From the NCBI GenBank assembly GCA_028278405.1, contig JANQEK010000015.1, positions 62,001 through 126,000 of the forward strand: a DNA stretch of 64,000 bases, given 5' to 3'. Below the pieces are notes generated by a model that was given only the letters and a program-made list of their open reading frames with translations, did not search any database and had not been told where the DNA came from. The DNA is from Nitrospinaceae bacterium. Its GTDB lineage: Bacteria > Nitrospinota > Nitrospinia > Nitrospinales > Nitrospinaceae. Position numbers and translations under genes: made by a program. This document shows positions 28,177 through 38,608 of this stretch, piece after piece. Within the stretch, counting starts at the first letter, position 1, and the number at the start of each line of letters is the position of its first letter.

Positions 28177-31029
28177 TCAGGGAAAGAGGCGGATTAGTAA
28201 ATTCAATCCGTCCATGCGCACGGCCCGACCCGATCCTGGAACATGATTTCCAGGCAACACGATGCCATATTTCGGACTCGACCCCGTAATCAACGGATGT
28301 GACACGGTAACAAAGTCACCCCGCTCCAATTCCAATTGATCGAGAAATACTTCACAAGCCACCAAGGTTTGAGGAACTTTTAGCTCCTCCAGATAAAATC
28401 GGGCCAAATCAACCGCCATGGCGGAATCGCGGCACCAATCGAATAAAAATTGTTCCGGTTGTTCGCGCTTGCCGAACAACTGGATCTTGTCATTGTCCGA
28501 CTCCACATGGGTTTTTCGGTAATAACCCGCCTCCCAGTCGCGCTGGTAGCTCAACTCAATATGATTGACCACTTCACCGGTGGGTGTTCGTTGCAACCGG
28601 ATGCGCCCCGCTCCGGTCTCAGGATCGAGACGCACCATACCTTCGGTCAGGGCCTTCACTTCCCGGCCCACTGCAACCTGCGACTGATTGATGGGGCGAA
28701 ACTGCAGACGAGCTCTACCGCCGGGGGCCCAGAACAGGTACGAGCGGCTTTCCTTCATCCATTGCCGCCACAGCGTATCCAATAGCACTTTATTCTGAAC
28801 CACTCCGGCCAACCTGTATCCGCCGGCATTGTCAAATTCGGTACCCGCCTGGTCAAATGCCGAGTCGTCGATAACGGAAGCCATCGGGCCCAACAGGTTT
28901 AGAATCGACCACCGGAACACATGATCGGGACGCTCGATCACCGCATCCGGAGTTCCTGTGATCGTTCCCGCGCCATCATCCTTGATGCCGGACACACCGG
29001 CAGTGATTTCATCAGTGGTTTGCAGACGCCGTCGAGCGTATTCAATTTCAAACGCCGTGTGAACGATATAGACCGTCCGGCCGTCCGAAGATCCAGAGTA
29101 CTCGATCTCGATAATCTTATCTTTGAACCAGGCCCAATCGTGTGCCACCTGGTCGGTGATATCAAAAAAGTCGACGACTGAAAGGCTGCTTTTTTCAGTA
29201 ACGCTGTCCAGAAGCGGCGTCGAATTGTGTGGCGAAACACCGCCAAACTTTATAGTGGCCACACCCGTTGGTTTGGTTTCCACTTCTTCCGGTAGATCAA
29301 CCTCGCCTTCATAGGTAATGATCCGGCTGACATTGGATATTCGTTTTAAAGCGTGCGACGTCGTCGCATCAGTGCGAATCCAGATTCGGGTCAGGTTTGT
29401 GTTGTTGACCACCCGAGTGGTGTATACGCTGGGAAGGCCGACCAGTGTATTTAAAAATATTTCGTGCGAGTTGCTCCCGACATCCAGAAAGTTTCTGATC
29501 GCCGGTTTGGTGGTCGACCAGGTATCAAAGGATTCATGATCCACTATATATTCAATGCTCTTGATGTTGCCCGGCGGAATGTTTGGGAAATCAATCGCAA
29601 ATTTTCGACCGTTGGACGCATTCAGGTTGATGCCTTCCGGAAGAAGATTGGAAACCGGGTTCTGGATATACGTCGTCATTCGCGGGAGCTTGTGCTCATG
29701 CTCCGGATCTGTGATGGGGAAACCCAAATCATCCAAATGAGTATGTCCGATGTCTGTGCTGCCCGTGGTTACGGCACGATCTTCCGGAGGCGGTTTCGAA
29801 AGGGTCCCGATGAGTGTATCGTCGACCCGGACGTTCAGGGTGTCGTTGGGGATTTGCTCCTCGGCCCAGTGCTCCACACGAACAAGGACCTTCAAAATCT
29901 GCCCCAGCTCCGCCATGTCGTCTGTCTGCTGAAGTCTCAGCTTCGGATTGGCTTGTGAAATTTTTGCGAATTGAGTACGGCTTTTGGGATCCGTGGCCAA
30001 CAAGGGATTCTGCGCGGTATTGCCGGAGGCTTCGATATCGAATTGCGTCTGCAGAAACCGTGTATCGATCGAAACCACCTTGCGCGGTTTTTCACTGAAA
30101 ACCACCTCGCACGCGGCCAGATCAATGGTATAGCCCGCGCTATCCGCCAGGTGCCCGGCAACCTTGACATTGCTGATGGCCGAAATGGGATAGGCGGGAT
30201 CGCTCAGCAGGTACCGATGGTCGGACACGCTTTCGACCACTTCGTCGCCTGCGTAGTGAAACTCGCGAATGCCGGTGCATCCGGTAAACTGAGTTCCGGT
30301 GGCTCCCGAATAACTGATGACGTCATCGTTGATCACTACCGATCCGCTGGCGGCAAACCCAATCGTCGAAGCGACGTCCAACGTGCTCGCTTCAGGAATC
30401 GCCACAGACGTCAAACGGGTGGTAACCACCCTGCGCACAGGCACACCCGGTACACCCTCCACCTGGCCGATGACGATCGGCTTGATCCGCCCGACGGAAG
30501 CTTCCGGAGCGTCCGGATAATCCGCTAGTGTCAACGTATTGCCCACCTGCAAGCGACCATGATGCGAGGATTCCACAGCCAGATGCAGAGAACACGTATT
30601 CTCGTCGTATTCCACCGGATCAACGACTCGTGCTGTCAACAGTTCCGTTTGATCGGCGGAGACCAGGGCTTCGCCCTCGAACCACTGGTATAAGATACCC
30701 GTCGCCGATTCCGGCGGATACTCGAGGAACAAATCAGAAAAACGTTGCGGCCCTTCCCCAAAATCCACCGGGGCGTTGATCAACCGCACGTTGACCTTCT
30801 TCTCTTTTATGGTTTGCAACAACGCGTCCGGTTCAGCCCCTGTGATTGCGCCCCAGTCCTCGACCAGCGGCAGCCAGTCCACACCCTCAATGGTTACAGA
30901 GCGGTCGGAGAGATTCAGCATCTTGGCCGGAAGGGCGCCAATCGCCGGCCAGGCGATTTTCAGGAGATTGACCGGTTCACTGCTTTTTTTGTTCCTGGCG
31001 GCGTCGAAACCGCTGGTAAAGATGCGCAT
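28177..31029 (-). CDS. phage tail-like protein, 950 aa
   Basis: Large ORF at end of structural operon; C-terminal LERGDFVTVSHPLI and tail-like layout; assignment mostly from context. Confidence 0.6.
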   Translation of the reverse strand: MRIFTSGFDAARNKKSSEPVNLLKIAWPAIGALPAKMLNLSDRSVTIEGVDWLPLVEDWGAITGAEPDALLQTIKEKKVNVRLINAPVDFGEGPQRFSDLFLEYPPESATGILYQWFEGEALVSADQTELLTARVVDPVEYDENTCSLHLAVESSHHGRLQVGNTLTLADYPDAPEASVGRIKPIVIGQVEGVPGVPVRRVVTTRLTSVAIPEASTLDVASTIGFAASGSVVINDDVISYSGATGTQFTGCTGIREFHYAGDEVVESVSDHRYLLSDPAYPISAISNVKVAGHLADSAGYTIDLAACEVVFSEKPRKVVSIDTRFLQTQFDIEASGNTAQNPLLATDPKSRTQFAKISQANPKLRLQQTDDMAELGQILKVLVRVEHWAEEQIPNDTLNVRVDDTLIGTLSKPPPEDRAVTTGSTDIGHTHLDDLGFPITDPEHEHKLPRMTTYIQNPVSNLLPEGINLNASNGRKFAIDFPNIPPGNIKSIEYIVDHESFDTWSTTKPAIRNFLDVGSNSHEIFLNTLVGLPSVYTTRVVNNTNLTRIWIRTDATTSHALKRISNVSRIITYEGEVDLPEEVETKPTGVATIKFGGVSPHNSTPLLDSVTEKSSLSVVDFFDITDQVAHDWAWFKDKIIEIEYSGSSDGRTVYIVHTAFEIEYARRRLQTTDEITAGVSGIKDDGAGTITGTPDAVIERPDHVFRWSILNLLGPMASVIDDSAFDQAGTEFDNAGGYRLAGVVQNKVLLDTLWRQWMKESRSYLFWAPGGRARLQFRPINQSQVAVGREVKALTEGMVRLDPETGAGRIRLQRTPTGEVVNHIELSYQRDWEAGYYRKTHVESDNDKIQLFGKREQPEQFLFDWCRDSAMAVDLARFYLEELKVPQTLVACEVFLDQLELERGDFVTVSHPLITGSSPKYGIVLPGNHVPGSGRAVRMDGLNLLIRLFP

Positions 31030-31032
31030 GAA

Positions 31033-31350
31033 CTATTCCGCAATTGAGATTTGCCGGTCGATCAATCGTAACTTGTCTTCGATGGCGACCGGACTTTCCT
31101 TTTTGCGTTTCAGAATTTCCTCCCGCACCCGGCTTTTCAGAATCTTGATCAAGGCCGCTTCCCAGTCAGCGGTGTGTTGCAACTGACGGTAAAATTCCGC
31201 TCGCACGGGAATAACACAGGAGAAGGCGGGAGTCCCGTCCAGGGTGTGGACTTGCACTGGGAATACCTGTGAAGACCCGATCTGTTGAATCCCCTCCACA
31301 TCCACCTCAAAGGTGAACTTTTCCGGATCTGCGTTTTGCCAGTCGATCAT
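31033..31350 (-). CDS. small phage-cluster protein, 105 aa
   Basis: Operonic position. Confidence 0.5.
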   Translation of the reverse strand: MIDWQNADPEKFTFEVDVEGIQQIGSSQVFPVQVHTLDGTPAFSCVIPVRAEFYRQLQHTADWEAALIKILKSRVREEILKRKKESPVAIEDKLRLIDRQISIAE

Positions 31351-31414
31351 GGATTGATTCTCCTCATTATTGTTTTCCTCTCCCTTTTAAATATTTGTTC
31401 CAGGCCTTGCCTGG

Positions 31415-31831
31415 TTATTCTTTTCTTAAAAGGATGGTCCCCGAAAACCGTCCAGGGACCGTTTCCTGAAACCCGAATTCGTTCAGCCAGCGAACGGTGT
31501 GCAGAGCACCTTCTGCATCCTGATACTCAAACGAGTTGAAGGCCTTGTTCACAACAACGAAAAACACCCACGCAGCGTCGCGGTCGGTTTTTGAAATACG
31601 CTCGAAGGTCAGCTCAAACCGTTCGCGCGGGGAACCCTTGTTCTGCACATAAAGCGTTCCGCCCGCGGTCTCGCCGGTCAACTGCTCCGGGAAATCGGTA
31701 ATATGACTCACCGGGAGAAAGGGCGGTTTGCCGGGACGCCATTCCACTGCCGGTGCCGCGAGGGTGGGAAAATAGAAACCGATGTCCACAGTCACCTCAT
31801 ATCCAGGGAATAAACCTTGTAAGGCGACCAC
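31415..31831 (-). CDS. putative phage tail protein, 138 aa
   Basis: Position and RFELTFERISKTDRDAAWVFF..RFSGTILLRKE layout. Confidence 0.5.
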   Translation of the reverse strand: MVALQGLFPGYEVTVDIGFYFPTLAAPAVEWRPGKPPFLPVSHITDFPEQLTGETAGGTLYVQNKGSPRERFELTFERISKTDRDAAWVFFVVVNKAFNSFEYQDAEGALHTVRWLNEFGFQETVPGRFSGTILLRKE

Positions 31832-32469
31832 AACGAGACGACCGGCGGGGGCACGTCGCTGTAGTTGAATTCAATAAGACCCGCCGTCGACTCGCCCAGT
31901 TCGAACAACCAGTTCTTATCAGCGTAAAGCAGTTTGATCCACAACAGCATGCCCTGCTTGAGTGCATCGGGCACCGCCGAAGCGTCGCCGTAGCCTGCTG
32001 CGAATTCAATCTCCACGGCATTGACGGAACGCAAACTCGACGGCCATGAAGCCGACTGATTCAACACAATCCTGCCGGGTTCGGATGCCGTGTCCACCAG
32101 ATAGTTGCCGGCATCGAACGTCGTTGACTGATTGCCGACATCATAAGTTTTTATAAACGTCACCCATTGCAAAGGCGGTCGAGGTATGGAAATCACCCGC
32201 TGCGAATCGTCAGCCAGGTCAACCGGCAATTCAAAATACCCGTCGTGCGGCAGACGGTCGCGTTCCCGGCGGGGAAATGAATCCTGCCACAACGTCCAGG
32301 CCTGGATGATCAGCGCACGCCCGGTCCAATCCTCGCAACATTTTCGGACTGCAGAGATCATCTGGCTGATCAGAATGTCATCGCCGATATCGGTGACTTT
32401 AAGGTAGGACTTGGTTTCCGCCAGGGTGAGCGGTTCCGTTGCAGGAGGGGTGATCAGCTTAAGCGCCAT
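31792..32469 (-). CDS. phage head-tail connector (gp6-like)
   Basis: MALKLITPPATEPLTLAETKSYLKVTDIGDDILISQMISAVRKCCEDWTGRALI. Confidence 0.85.
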   Translation of the reverse strand: MALKLITPPATEPLTLAETKSYLKVTDIGDDILISQMISAVRKCCEDWTGRALIIQAWTLWQDSFPRRERDRLPHDGYFELPVDLADDSQRVISIPRPPLQWVTFIKTYDVGNQSTTFDAGNYLVDTASEPGRIVLNQSASWPSSLRSVNAVEIEFAAGYGDASAVPDALKQGMLLWIKLLYADKNWLFELGESTAGLIEFNYSDVPPPVVSLWSPYKVYSLDMR

Positions 32470-32701
32470 GACCACCTCGCCGGTTAGTGCGTTTCACTTT
32501 GGGCGGCACTGTTTTGTTTTCCGGAGCGGCTCCTGCATTTTTCGTTCGTCCGAGTGTTTTATCGACTTTCACGGCCCAGCCTTCTTCCAGAAAAACAGCC
32601 GCCAGGGCGTCCCGCATGTCATACGTTTCGCCCTTTTTGTATTCGTCCACCCGCATTCCATCTGGAGAGCCATAGCGGGTGGCTTTCATTTTAATTTTCA
32701 T
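32459..32701 (-). CDS. small phage-cluster protein, 80 aa
   Basis: Operonic; MKIKMKATRYGSPDGMRVDEYKKGETYDM. Confidence 0.55.
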   Translation of the reverse strand: MKIKMKATRYGSPDGMRVDEYKKGETYDMRDALAAVFLEEGWAVKVDKTLGRTKNAGAAPENKTVPPKVKRTNRRGGHGA

Positions 32702-32732
32702 AACTGCTCACAAAAAGAAAACTTGAAGAATA

Positions 32733-33122
32733 TTAAAGTGTCGGAGAATGACGAGGCAGGCCGCGTACAACCAATGCCGAGGCATTGATGGAAGGGGTCG
32801 TGCCGCCCAGAGTCAACACCGCGCGAATGTAACGCCGGTCGCCCTTGTAACCGATGCGTTGAACCGAGTTCGCCGTCAGGTTGGATAGAGTCCCTTCCAG
32901 GTCTGAAACCGGCACGGGAGAAAAATTAGAATTATCGTCCGAATCTTCTACACCGGGGATGTAGGTTTCGTCGCCGTTGCCGGTGTCGGCGGTTCCGGTC
33001 TGGAACATCACCAGGGCGCCGTCGAAATTCTGCAGGTCCACTCCCGAACCATTGGCCGATACCGTGTAACTGTCTGGATCGAGAGAACGGGCTCCACCCA
33101 GATTGTTTTTAATGTCTCGCAT
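32733..33122 (-). CDS. phage structural-cluster protein, 129 aa
   Basis: Between capsid and connector; possible head decoration/completion protein by position. Confidence 0.5.
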   Translation of the reverse strand: MRDIKNNLGGARSLDPDSYTVSANGSGVDLQNFDGALVMFQTGTADTGNGDETYIPGVEDSDDNSNFSPVPVSDLEGTLSNLTANSVQRIGYKGDRRYIRAVLTLGGTTPSINASALVVRGLPRHSPTL

Positions 33123-33169
33123 TATTTTCTCCTTTGAAGGAAATACTGTTCTTAAGAAATACTACGTGG

Positions 33170-34360
33170 TTAAGCAGACACTTTTTGAATGACGACCGCT
33201 TCAAAGTTGGTGACGTCGCCGCCGACCCGTTTGGTGGTGTAGAACAACACAAAGGGTTTCGAGCTGTATGGATCACGCAGGACACGCACTCCGGCGCGGT
33301 CGACAATGGTATAGGCCTGCTTCCAGTCGCCGAATGCAACCGGCAGGGCGTTGGCAACCACCGAGGGCATGTCTTCCATGCGATCGATGGGGTGCCCCAA
33401 CAGCATCTGCGGTTCACCTTCTTTAAGGCCCGGCGACCACAGGTAATCGCCGCCGCCGTCTTTCAATTTGGAAATGGACTCGATCGTGGAGCGTCCCATG
33501 ATCCAGCGCGCGTTGCGAATGTACGGCGTTTTGAGTGCATAGAACAACGAGCGCAACCCGTCGGCGGTCAACGCGCCGGCGCTGCCGGAATGGATCTGTT
33601 CGATCTCGCCGGGGTTGGTCGAACCTGCGGGATAGGTAAGCAGGCCGCGCGGTTTGTCGACTCCGTCGCCATTGATGAACGAAGTATTCTCAGTGGTCGA
33701 CATTTTGGCAGCAATCTTGCCGCTTAACCATTCCTCGACATTGACGCGCGCGTCGTCCAGCAACTGCTGGGTGGCTTTGGGCATGGCATAGATCTCATGC
33801 ACCGGGACACGCCGCACACCGATGGTGGGAGATGCGGTCTCGCTGCGCACACCGGTCTCGGCAGTCCAGCCGACCGCGGCTTCGCCGATATCCTCGGGAA
33901 TTTCCAAAGCATCGGAGCTGATCGTCTCCACTGTAGCGAGGCTGCGCATCGGTGAGGTTTCGGTCACTTTGGTGATGACCTGCCGGGACATCTGGCCGGT
34001 CACCCAGTAACCGCCTTGGGGATCGCTGTCCACCGACAGTTGCTTGACTTCGTCCGCGGTCAACGCGTTTTCACCGTGACGCAGATACTTATTGACGATC
34101 TGGTTCCGTTCGCCGTCATCAAAACTTTCGACAGGTTTGCCGGTTTCAAACACAGGGCGGTTGAGTTGCGTTTCGAGGTGTTCCAGACGGGATTTGACCT
34201 CTGCCAGGTTCTGCACTTCGCGGGCCAGCGCGTCGACTTGTTGGCTGATGAGCGGATCGCGTCGTCCCTGTTCCAGCTCGCGCAGGCGCTGGTCGTTTCT
34301 CGTTTTGAATTCAAGAAAGGATTTGTTGATGTCGTTGACAAGCTGCTTAAGGTCCTGCAT
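33170..34360 (-). CDS. HK97-family major capsid protein
   Basis: N-terminal coiled-coil delta-like region; GGYWVTGQMSRQVITKVTETSPMRSLATV, FINGDGVDKPRGLLTY, GHPIDRMEDMP. Confidence 0.93.
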   Translation of the reverse strand: MQDLKQLVNDINKSFLEFKTRNDQRLRELEQGRRDPLISQQVDALAREVQNLAEVKSRLEHLETQLNRPVFETGKPVESFDDGERNQIVNKYLRHGENALTADEVKQLSVDSDPQGGYWVTGQMSRQVITKVTETSPMRSLATVETISSDALEIPEDIGEAAVGWTAETGVRSETASPTIGVRRVPVHEIYAMPKATQQLLDDARVNVEEWLSGKIAAKMSTTENTSFINGDGVDKPRGLLTYPAGSTNPGEIEQIHSGSAGALTADGLRSLFYALKTPYIRNARWIMGRSTIESISKLKDGGGDYLWSPGLKEGEPQMLLGHPIDRMEDMPSVVANALPVAFGDWKQAYTIVDRAGVRVLRDPYSSKPFVLFYTTKRVGGDVTNFEAVVIQKVSA

Positions 34361-34403
34361 GCAGAAACTCCTTGTTGGGGTGCGCTGCCTTCTTGGGTGA
34401 CTT

Positions 34404-34940
34404 CTAACCGACGCGCAGGTGAGTGAGTAGGGTATGTAATGAATCTTCAAGCGGGGGTGAAGGTTCGACCTTGATCCGCGTCACGCCGGCTTCGGGATTC
34501 ATTGGAAAGGTGACGAGACTGTATTCCATCAGACGCACTTCTTTCAGCCGGCGAATTTTGAAATCCTCCGGATCGGGTGCGTCACTGAGGGTTTGGAACC
34601 CGATGGACAGCCCGGTGCGTCCGCCGACTTGGGTGGCCAGCTTCATCAGGCTGTGGCGTTCCCGGGCGGCCTGCACGTTGAGGTCAAGCTGGCCTCTCAC
34701 GAACAGGCCGATGCCGTCTTCTCGCGCTTCCAGGTTCCAGCCGATCTGGCGGGCCGGGTTGTGGTGATCAAGGATCGGTATCTTGCCGCCTCCGGTGTCA
34801 CGCAGCGATTGTTCGAACGCTCCCGGCTCCACCACGTCGTTGCCCAGATCCACGTTACCGAAAACCGCAGCGTATCCCTGGAACTGTCCGTTGTCGGACA
34901 CGTCGTTCAACTTGAATTCAAATGAATGGTATTCCTTCAT
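34404..34940 (-). CDS. HK97-family prohead protease
   Basis: FQGYAAVFGNVDLGNDVVEPGAFEQSL, ILDHHNPARQIG, GLSIGFQTL, EYSLVTFPMNPEA. Confidence 0.93.
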   Translation of the reverse strand: MKEYHSFEFKLNDVSDNGQFQGYAAVFGNVDLGNDVVEPGAFEQSLRDTGGGKIPILDHHNPARQIGWNLEAREDGIGLFVRGQLDLNVQAARERHSLMKLATQVGGRTGLSIGFQTLSDAPDPEDFKIRRLKEVRLMEYSLVTFPMNPEAGVTRIKVEPSPPLEDSLHTLLTHLRVG

Positions 34941-34952
34941 CTTTGTTGTTCC

Positions 34953-36137
34953 TTACTTCCGGGAAAGTTGAGAAAGGTCGTCACCCTCCTTGAGGGCTTC
35001 GTAACCGACCAGGGCTCTCTGTTCGTTGAGGGTGAGAAAGCGGCTGTCGTTGACGCGTTTCCATAATGCAGTTTGATCTTCGGACAGGGCTTCGATGGCG
35101 TTGCGGTTGTAGTTGAGTGTGAGCCCCTCGCCGAAGCGCGGCGTCAGCCAGGTGTTGAGGGAATCGCGCAGACGGCTCAGTGCCGGCAGCACCACTTCGG
35201 TGTACAACGCCTTGCGCGCTTCTTTCCGGTTCTGATACGTGGCGGGTGTGAGGCCGATCAACTCCGGCGGGATATTGTAGATCTGCGCGATCTGCAGAGC
35301 GCTGAATTTGAGGCCTGCGATCCAGTCCATGTCTTTAGGCGAGGTGCCGATCTCTTTCCAATCGATGTCCTCTTCCAGCAACAAAGGAGACCGCGCATTG
35401 GCGACTCCCTGGACCTGCTCGCGCATCTCGGACTTGAGTCTTCCGTATTGTTCATCGGTCAACCGCTTCTTGGACACGAGCGCTCCGGAAGGCACCGCGG
35501 AGTTGCGTAGAAGGGCGGCGTTCCACCGGTCACTGGCGTTGATCTTGTCCACCGGCAACGCCGCCACCTGGATCGGCGACAGTCCGTACCAGTCGTCCAG
35601 GGGATGGAACAGTTTGAGGTGCATGACCTGGTCGCGCGAAAACTTCACCGATTGACCCGCGACTTTGTACTCGTAGCCGCGGATGAAGTGGGTGGGATCG
35701 GGCAGGATGGTCATGCGGTCGGGTCGCAGAGTATAAAGTTCTGTCGGCGGTTTGGGTTTGCCGCGATCCGAACCGTGGGGCCCGACGGCCTCTAAATAAG
35801 CATTGCCGGACAGGTAGAGGCAAGCGGTGAGATGTTCGATCAGCTCGAAGCGCCCCTGAAACGGATTGGGACGGTCGATCAGTTTCAGAAGAGGGTGATC
35901 GGTGAGCTCTTCCTGTGCGCCATCTGATTTTGATTTGAACAATTGCCAGGACACGCCGGCGGCGGCCTCGGCAATTTCCCGGATGCAGGCAAAGACGACG
36001 CTGTTGGTCATGTAGCCTTCGCGTGCAATCGATTCGTAATTGGGTTTGATGCCGGAACCGTGGGGCAGGGGCATCATCAATGTGAGCGCGCGTGTCGCCG
36101 CACTGACTTTGCGTTTGAACCAGTGGGTTAGTTTCAT
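34953..36137 (-). CDS. phage portal protein
   Basis: MKLTHWFKRKVSAATR..SVVFACIREIAEAAAGVSWQLF, LYLSGNAYLEAVG, YNIPPELIGL. Confidence 0.93.
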   Translation of the reverse strand: MKLTHWFKRKVSAATRALTLMMPLPHGSGIKPNYESIAREGYMTNSVVFACIREIAEAAAGVSWQLFKSKSDGAQEELTDHPLLKLIDRPNPFQGRFELIEHLTACLYLSGNAYLEAVGPHGSDRGKPKPPTELYTLRPDRMTILPDPTHFIRGYEYKVAGQSVKFSRDQVMHLKLFHPLDDWYGLSPIQVAALPVDKINASDRWNAALLRNSAVPSGALVSKKRLTDEQYGRLKSEMREQVQGVANARSPLLLEEDIDWKEIGTSPKDMDWIAGLKFSALQIAQIYNIPPELIGLTPATYQNRKEARKALYTEVVLPALSRLRDSLNTWLTPRFGEGLTLNYNRNAIEALSEDQTALWKRVNDSRFLTLNEQRALVGYEALKEGDDLSQLSRK

Positions 36138-36372
36138 GCAGATCCTTATAGGAGGAGTCGCCTGTATCAGAATGCTGTAGAGCATTCTACAAGGTGGGTA
36201 TGGAATCAGGTGTGCAAACCGGGAAGGTTTTGTTGCAAAGGAAGTTAGGTGATTTGAAAGAGAGGGAAGCAGGGCGCGCATCCTTTCAACTTGTTGGCAG
36301 GCTGCTTTCAGACATATAATCTGATGACAGGTTCCTAACTGAATACCCAATCGCAAGTCTTTGAGTCCTGCA

Positions 36373-37176
36373 ATGAACAAACTCTATGTTCTGATTTTAG
36401 TTGTGTGTTGCCTGCTGGGTGTCGGGTGCCGGACTTATGTTTCTCCCTACACTTTTTTCTACACAGATGAAACCGGCGGCCTGGACGTGCGCACTTCGCC
36501 CTATTTTGAACAGTCAGACGGATTCCCCATAGTGATCGAAACTTCGTTTGAGAAGGCCTCAGAAGCCGAGGCCAAGTTACTGGAAGACGGGTACATCCGA
36601 ATCGGTCATTCCTCTTTCAACAAACAAATGCAGCACGAACATGGCGTCACCCTCCAGGCCAAAAAGGTCCATGCCGCGAAAGCTCTCTGGTATACCCGAT
36701 ACACGCACGCGGTGACCGGGTCGCGCAGCGTTCCCCACATCGAATTCAAAACAGACCCTTCCGGCACCATCACCAGAGAAAAGGCGATCTACCGTACGGA
36801 AACCTACAAGGACCGATACTTTGATCACGGCGCCACGTATTGGGTCAAATTGAAGGACAACGTGATCCGGCTTGGAGTGGTGGTGAAGGACGTCACCGCC
36901 AATCCTATAGGGCGTGATCAGGGGATGCGGATTGATGTGATCCGGAAGAACTCACCGGCATATGAAGCCGGTTTGGAGACAGGAGACCTGCTGCGCCGGG
37001 TCGGCGATATCAAGATGAACGACCTGACTGCTTACCGGGAAGCGCTCGAACAATACGCGGGAACGGAAGTACCTGTGGTCGTCATGCGGCAGGGGGAGGA
37101 AATCACGAAGGAGGTTACACTCAATCAGGGAACGACCATCAGCGATGAGTACCTCACGATCATCCGCATCCGGTGA
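36373..37176 (+). CDS. lipoprotein with PDZ domain
   Basis: Lipobox LLGVGC; MRIDVIRKNSPAYEAGLETGDLLRRVGDIKM. Confidence 0.85.
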   Translation: MNKLYVLILVVCCLLGVGCRTYVSPYTFFYTDETGGLDVRTSPYFEQSDGFPIVIETSFEKASEAEAKLLEDGYIRIGHSSFNKQMQHEHGVTLQAKKVHAAKALWYTRYTHAVTGSRSVPHIEFKTDPSGTITREKAIYRTETYKDRYFDHGATYWVKLKDNVIRLGVVVKDVTANPIGRDQGMRIDVIRKNSPAYEAGLETGDLLRRVGDIKMNDLTAYREALEQYAGTEVPVVVMRQGEEITKEVTLNQGTTISDEYLTIIRIR

Positions 37177-37208
37177 ATCGATTGAAGGTTTTCTTTGTGA
37201 ATTAAACT

Positions 37209-37481
37209 TTAGAAATACTTCCCAAAAATAAGCACACAATAACTGCTTGCCATTATAGTTGCGAGAATTAAAGGCCAAAGCAAAGTTTTTCTTACTAGGG
37301 CCTCAAATGCAAGACTCATCCCCCAAATTGTTAAGACTAAACTAACAACTGGAAAGACCAAAAGAACAATCCAAGCGCCACTACGCCCAAAATATAAATC
37401 AAAAATGCCCATAACCAGCAACAGAGATCCGATCAACGGTAAAGTGGCGCAACCGATGTAGACTTTCTCCGCCATTTTCAT
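37209..37481 (-). CDS. small membrane protein
   Basis: Hydrophobic segments. Confidence 0.5.
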   Translation of the reverse strand: MKMAEKVYIGCATLPLIGSLLLVMGIFDLYFGRSGAWIVLLVFPVVSLVLTIWGMSLAFEALVRKTLLWPLILATIMASSYCVLIFGKYF

Positions 37482-37517
37482 ATTATGATCCCGAAAAATC
37501 TGACCTCTTTATATTGT

Positions 37518-38288
37518 TCAGACATGGCTCACCTGTTCTTCCTGAGAGGTCAGGTGTTTGTAGGAGAAAGAGAGCGCGACAATCTCCACAGCCAGCAGGA
37601 CGAAGCGGAAGAGCATCACAATGAATTCTTCCGCCGAAGTAATCTGTTCTCTTAACAGCAAGGTTTCAGCATAAGTGAAAATGATCGGCGGCATCCCTAC
37701 CACCAGAGTTAACCGCCAGCCGTTGTCCCTTGTCAAATTCCACGCCCACTTCAGATTGACCTGCCGCTCCAGAGCGGTGGCCGGATACACCACGGTCAGC
37801 CGCGAAATAGAATAAATCAAAGGCAGGGACGATAAATAAAATAGAAACCAAATCCGGGGCAAATCGAATTCTTCCAATTGCGTTGCTGAAGTCGGAATAA
37901 AAAAATTGGCGACGATAAGATTCAATATCCAAAACGGGACCAGGAACAGGATCATCAGCAAAAGACCCCAGCCATAAAACCGCGTCTCTCTTTGCGTCCA
38001 TTTCAACAAGCCGTATTGCGGAACACCCTGATCTCCAAGCAGGGCCAGTCGGTGACAGGTCACAGCAAACAAAACGTAAATCGCCATGGAAAAAAATGCC
38101 TCGACCCACTGGAGTGGATTGTCATCGGCGAAATTAAATAAATAGGCGACCGCAATCATGATCACTACGGGAACCGCCAGCGCGCGCAGCAGGTGAGCTT
38201 TCTTTTCCCAGACAAACTGGAGGGTGTCGCGCAGGATTTCGATGACAGGCAGCGGTGTCGGCATAAAAGTGTCCGCAAAACAATTCAA
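37518..38288 (-). CDS. polytopic membrane protein
   Basis: Multiple TM segments. Confidence 0.65.
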   Translation of the reverse strand: MNCFADTFMPTPLPVIEILRDTLQFVWEKKAHLLRALAVPVVIMIAVAYLFNFADDNPLQWVEAFFSMAIYVLFAVTCHRLALLGDQGVPQYGLLKWTQRETRFYGWGLLLMILFLVPFWILNLIVANFFIPTSATQLEEFDLPRIWFLFYLSSLPLIYSISRLTVVYPATALERQVNLKWAWNLTRDNGWRLTLVVGMPPIIFTYAETLLLREQITSAEEFIVMLFRFVLLAVEIVALSFSYKHLTSQEEQVSHV

Positions 38289-38548
38289 GATCGCATGACA
38301 ATCTCACGGTTTTCGAATACCCGATGGATACTCTCAGGTTAAGGCCCGGCCGATGGGGTGGCAATGGAATTTCAAATAGTTAGGACCTGGATCGGGGCTA
38401 CCGGGGCGGCTCGATAGGGGCTGAAAGCCGCCCCGGTCTTGACATCCTGACGTCTGCCTTTACCCTAATAATACAAGTTTTATCGCATAGTTAGGACTTG
38501 CTCACCCCATTTGGGTAGTTAGTTACGAGCGCCTTTGCGGCCCATGTC

Positions 38549-38577
38549 GTCCCTCACTGGTTGAGGGGCGTTTTTTA
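38549..38577 (+). terminator. intrinsic terminator
   Basis: CCCTCACTGGTTGAGGGGCGTTTTTT. Confidence 0.75.
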
Positions 38578-38608
38578 TAATGAGAGCACCAGTTAAAGGA
38601 ATCAAGCA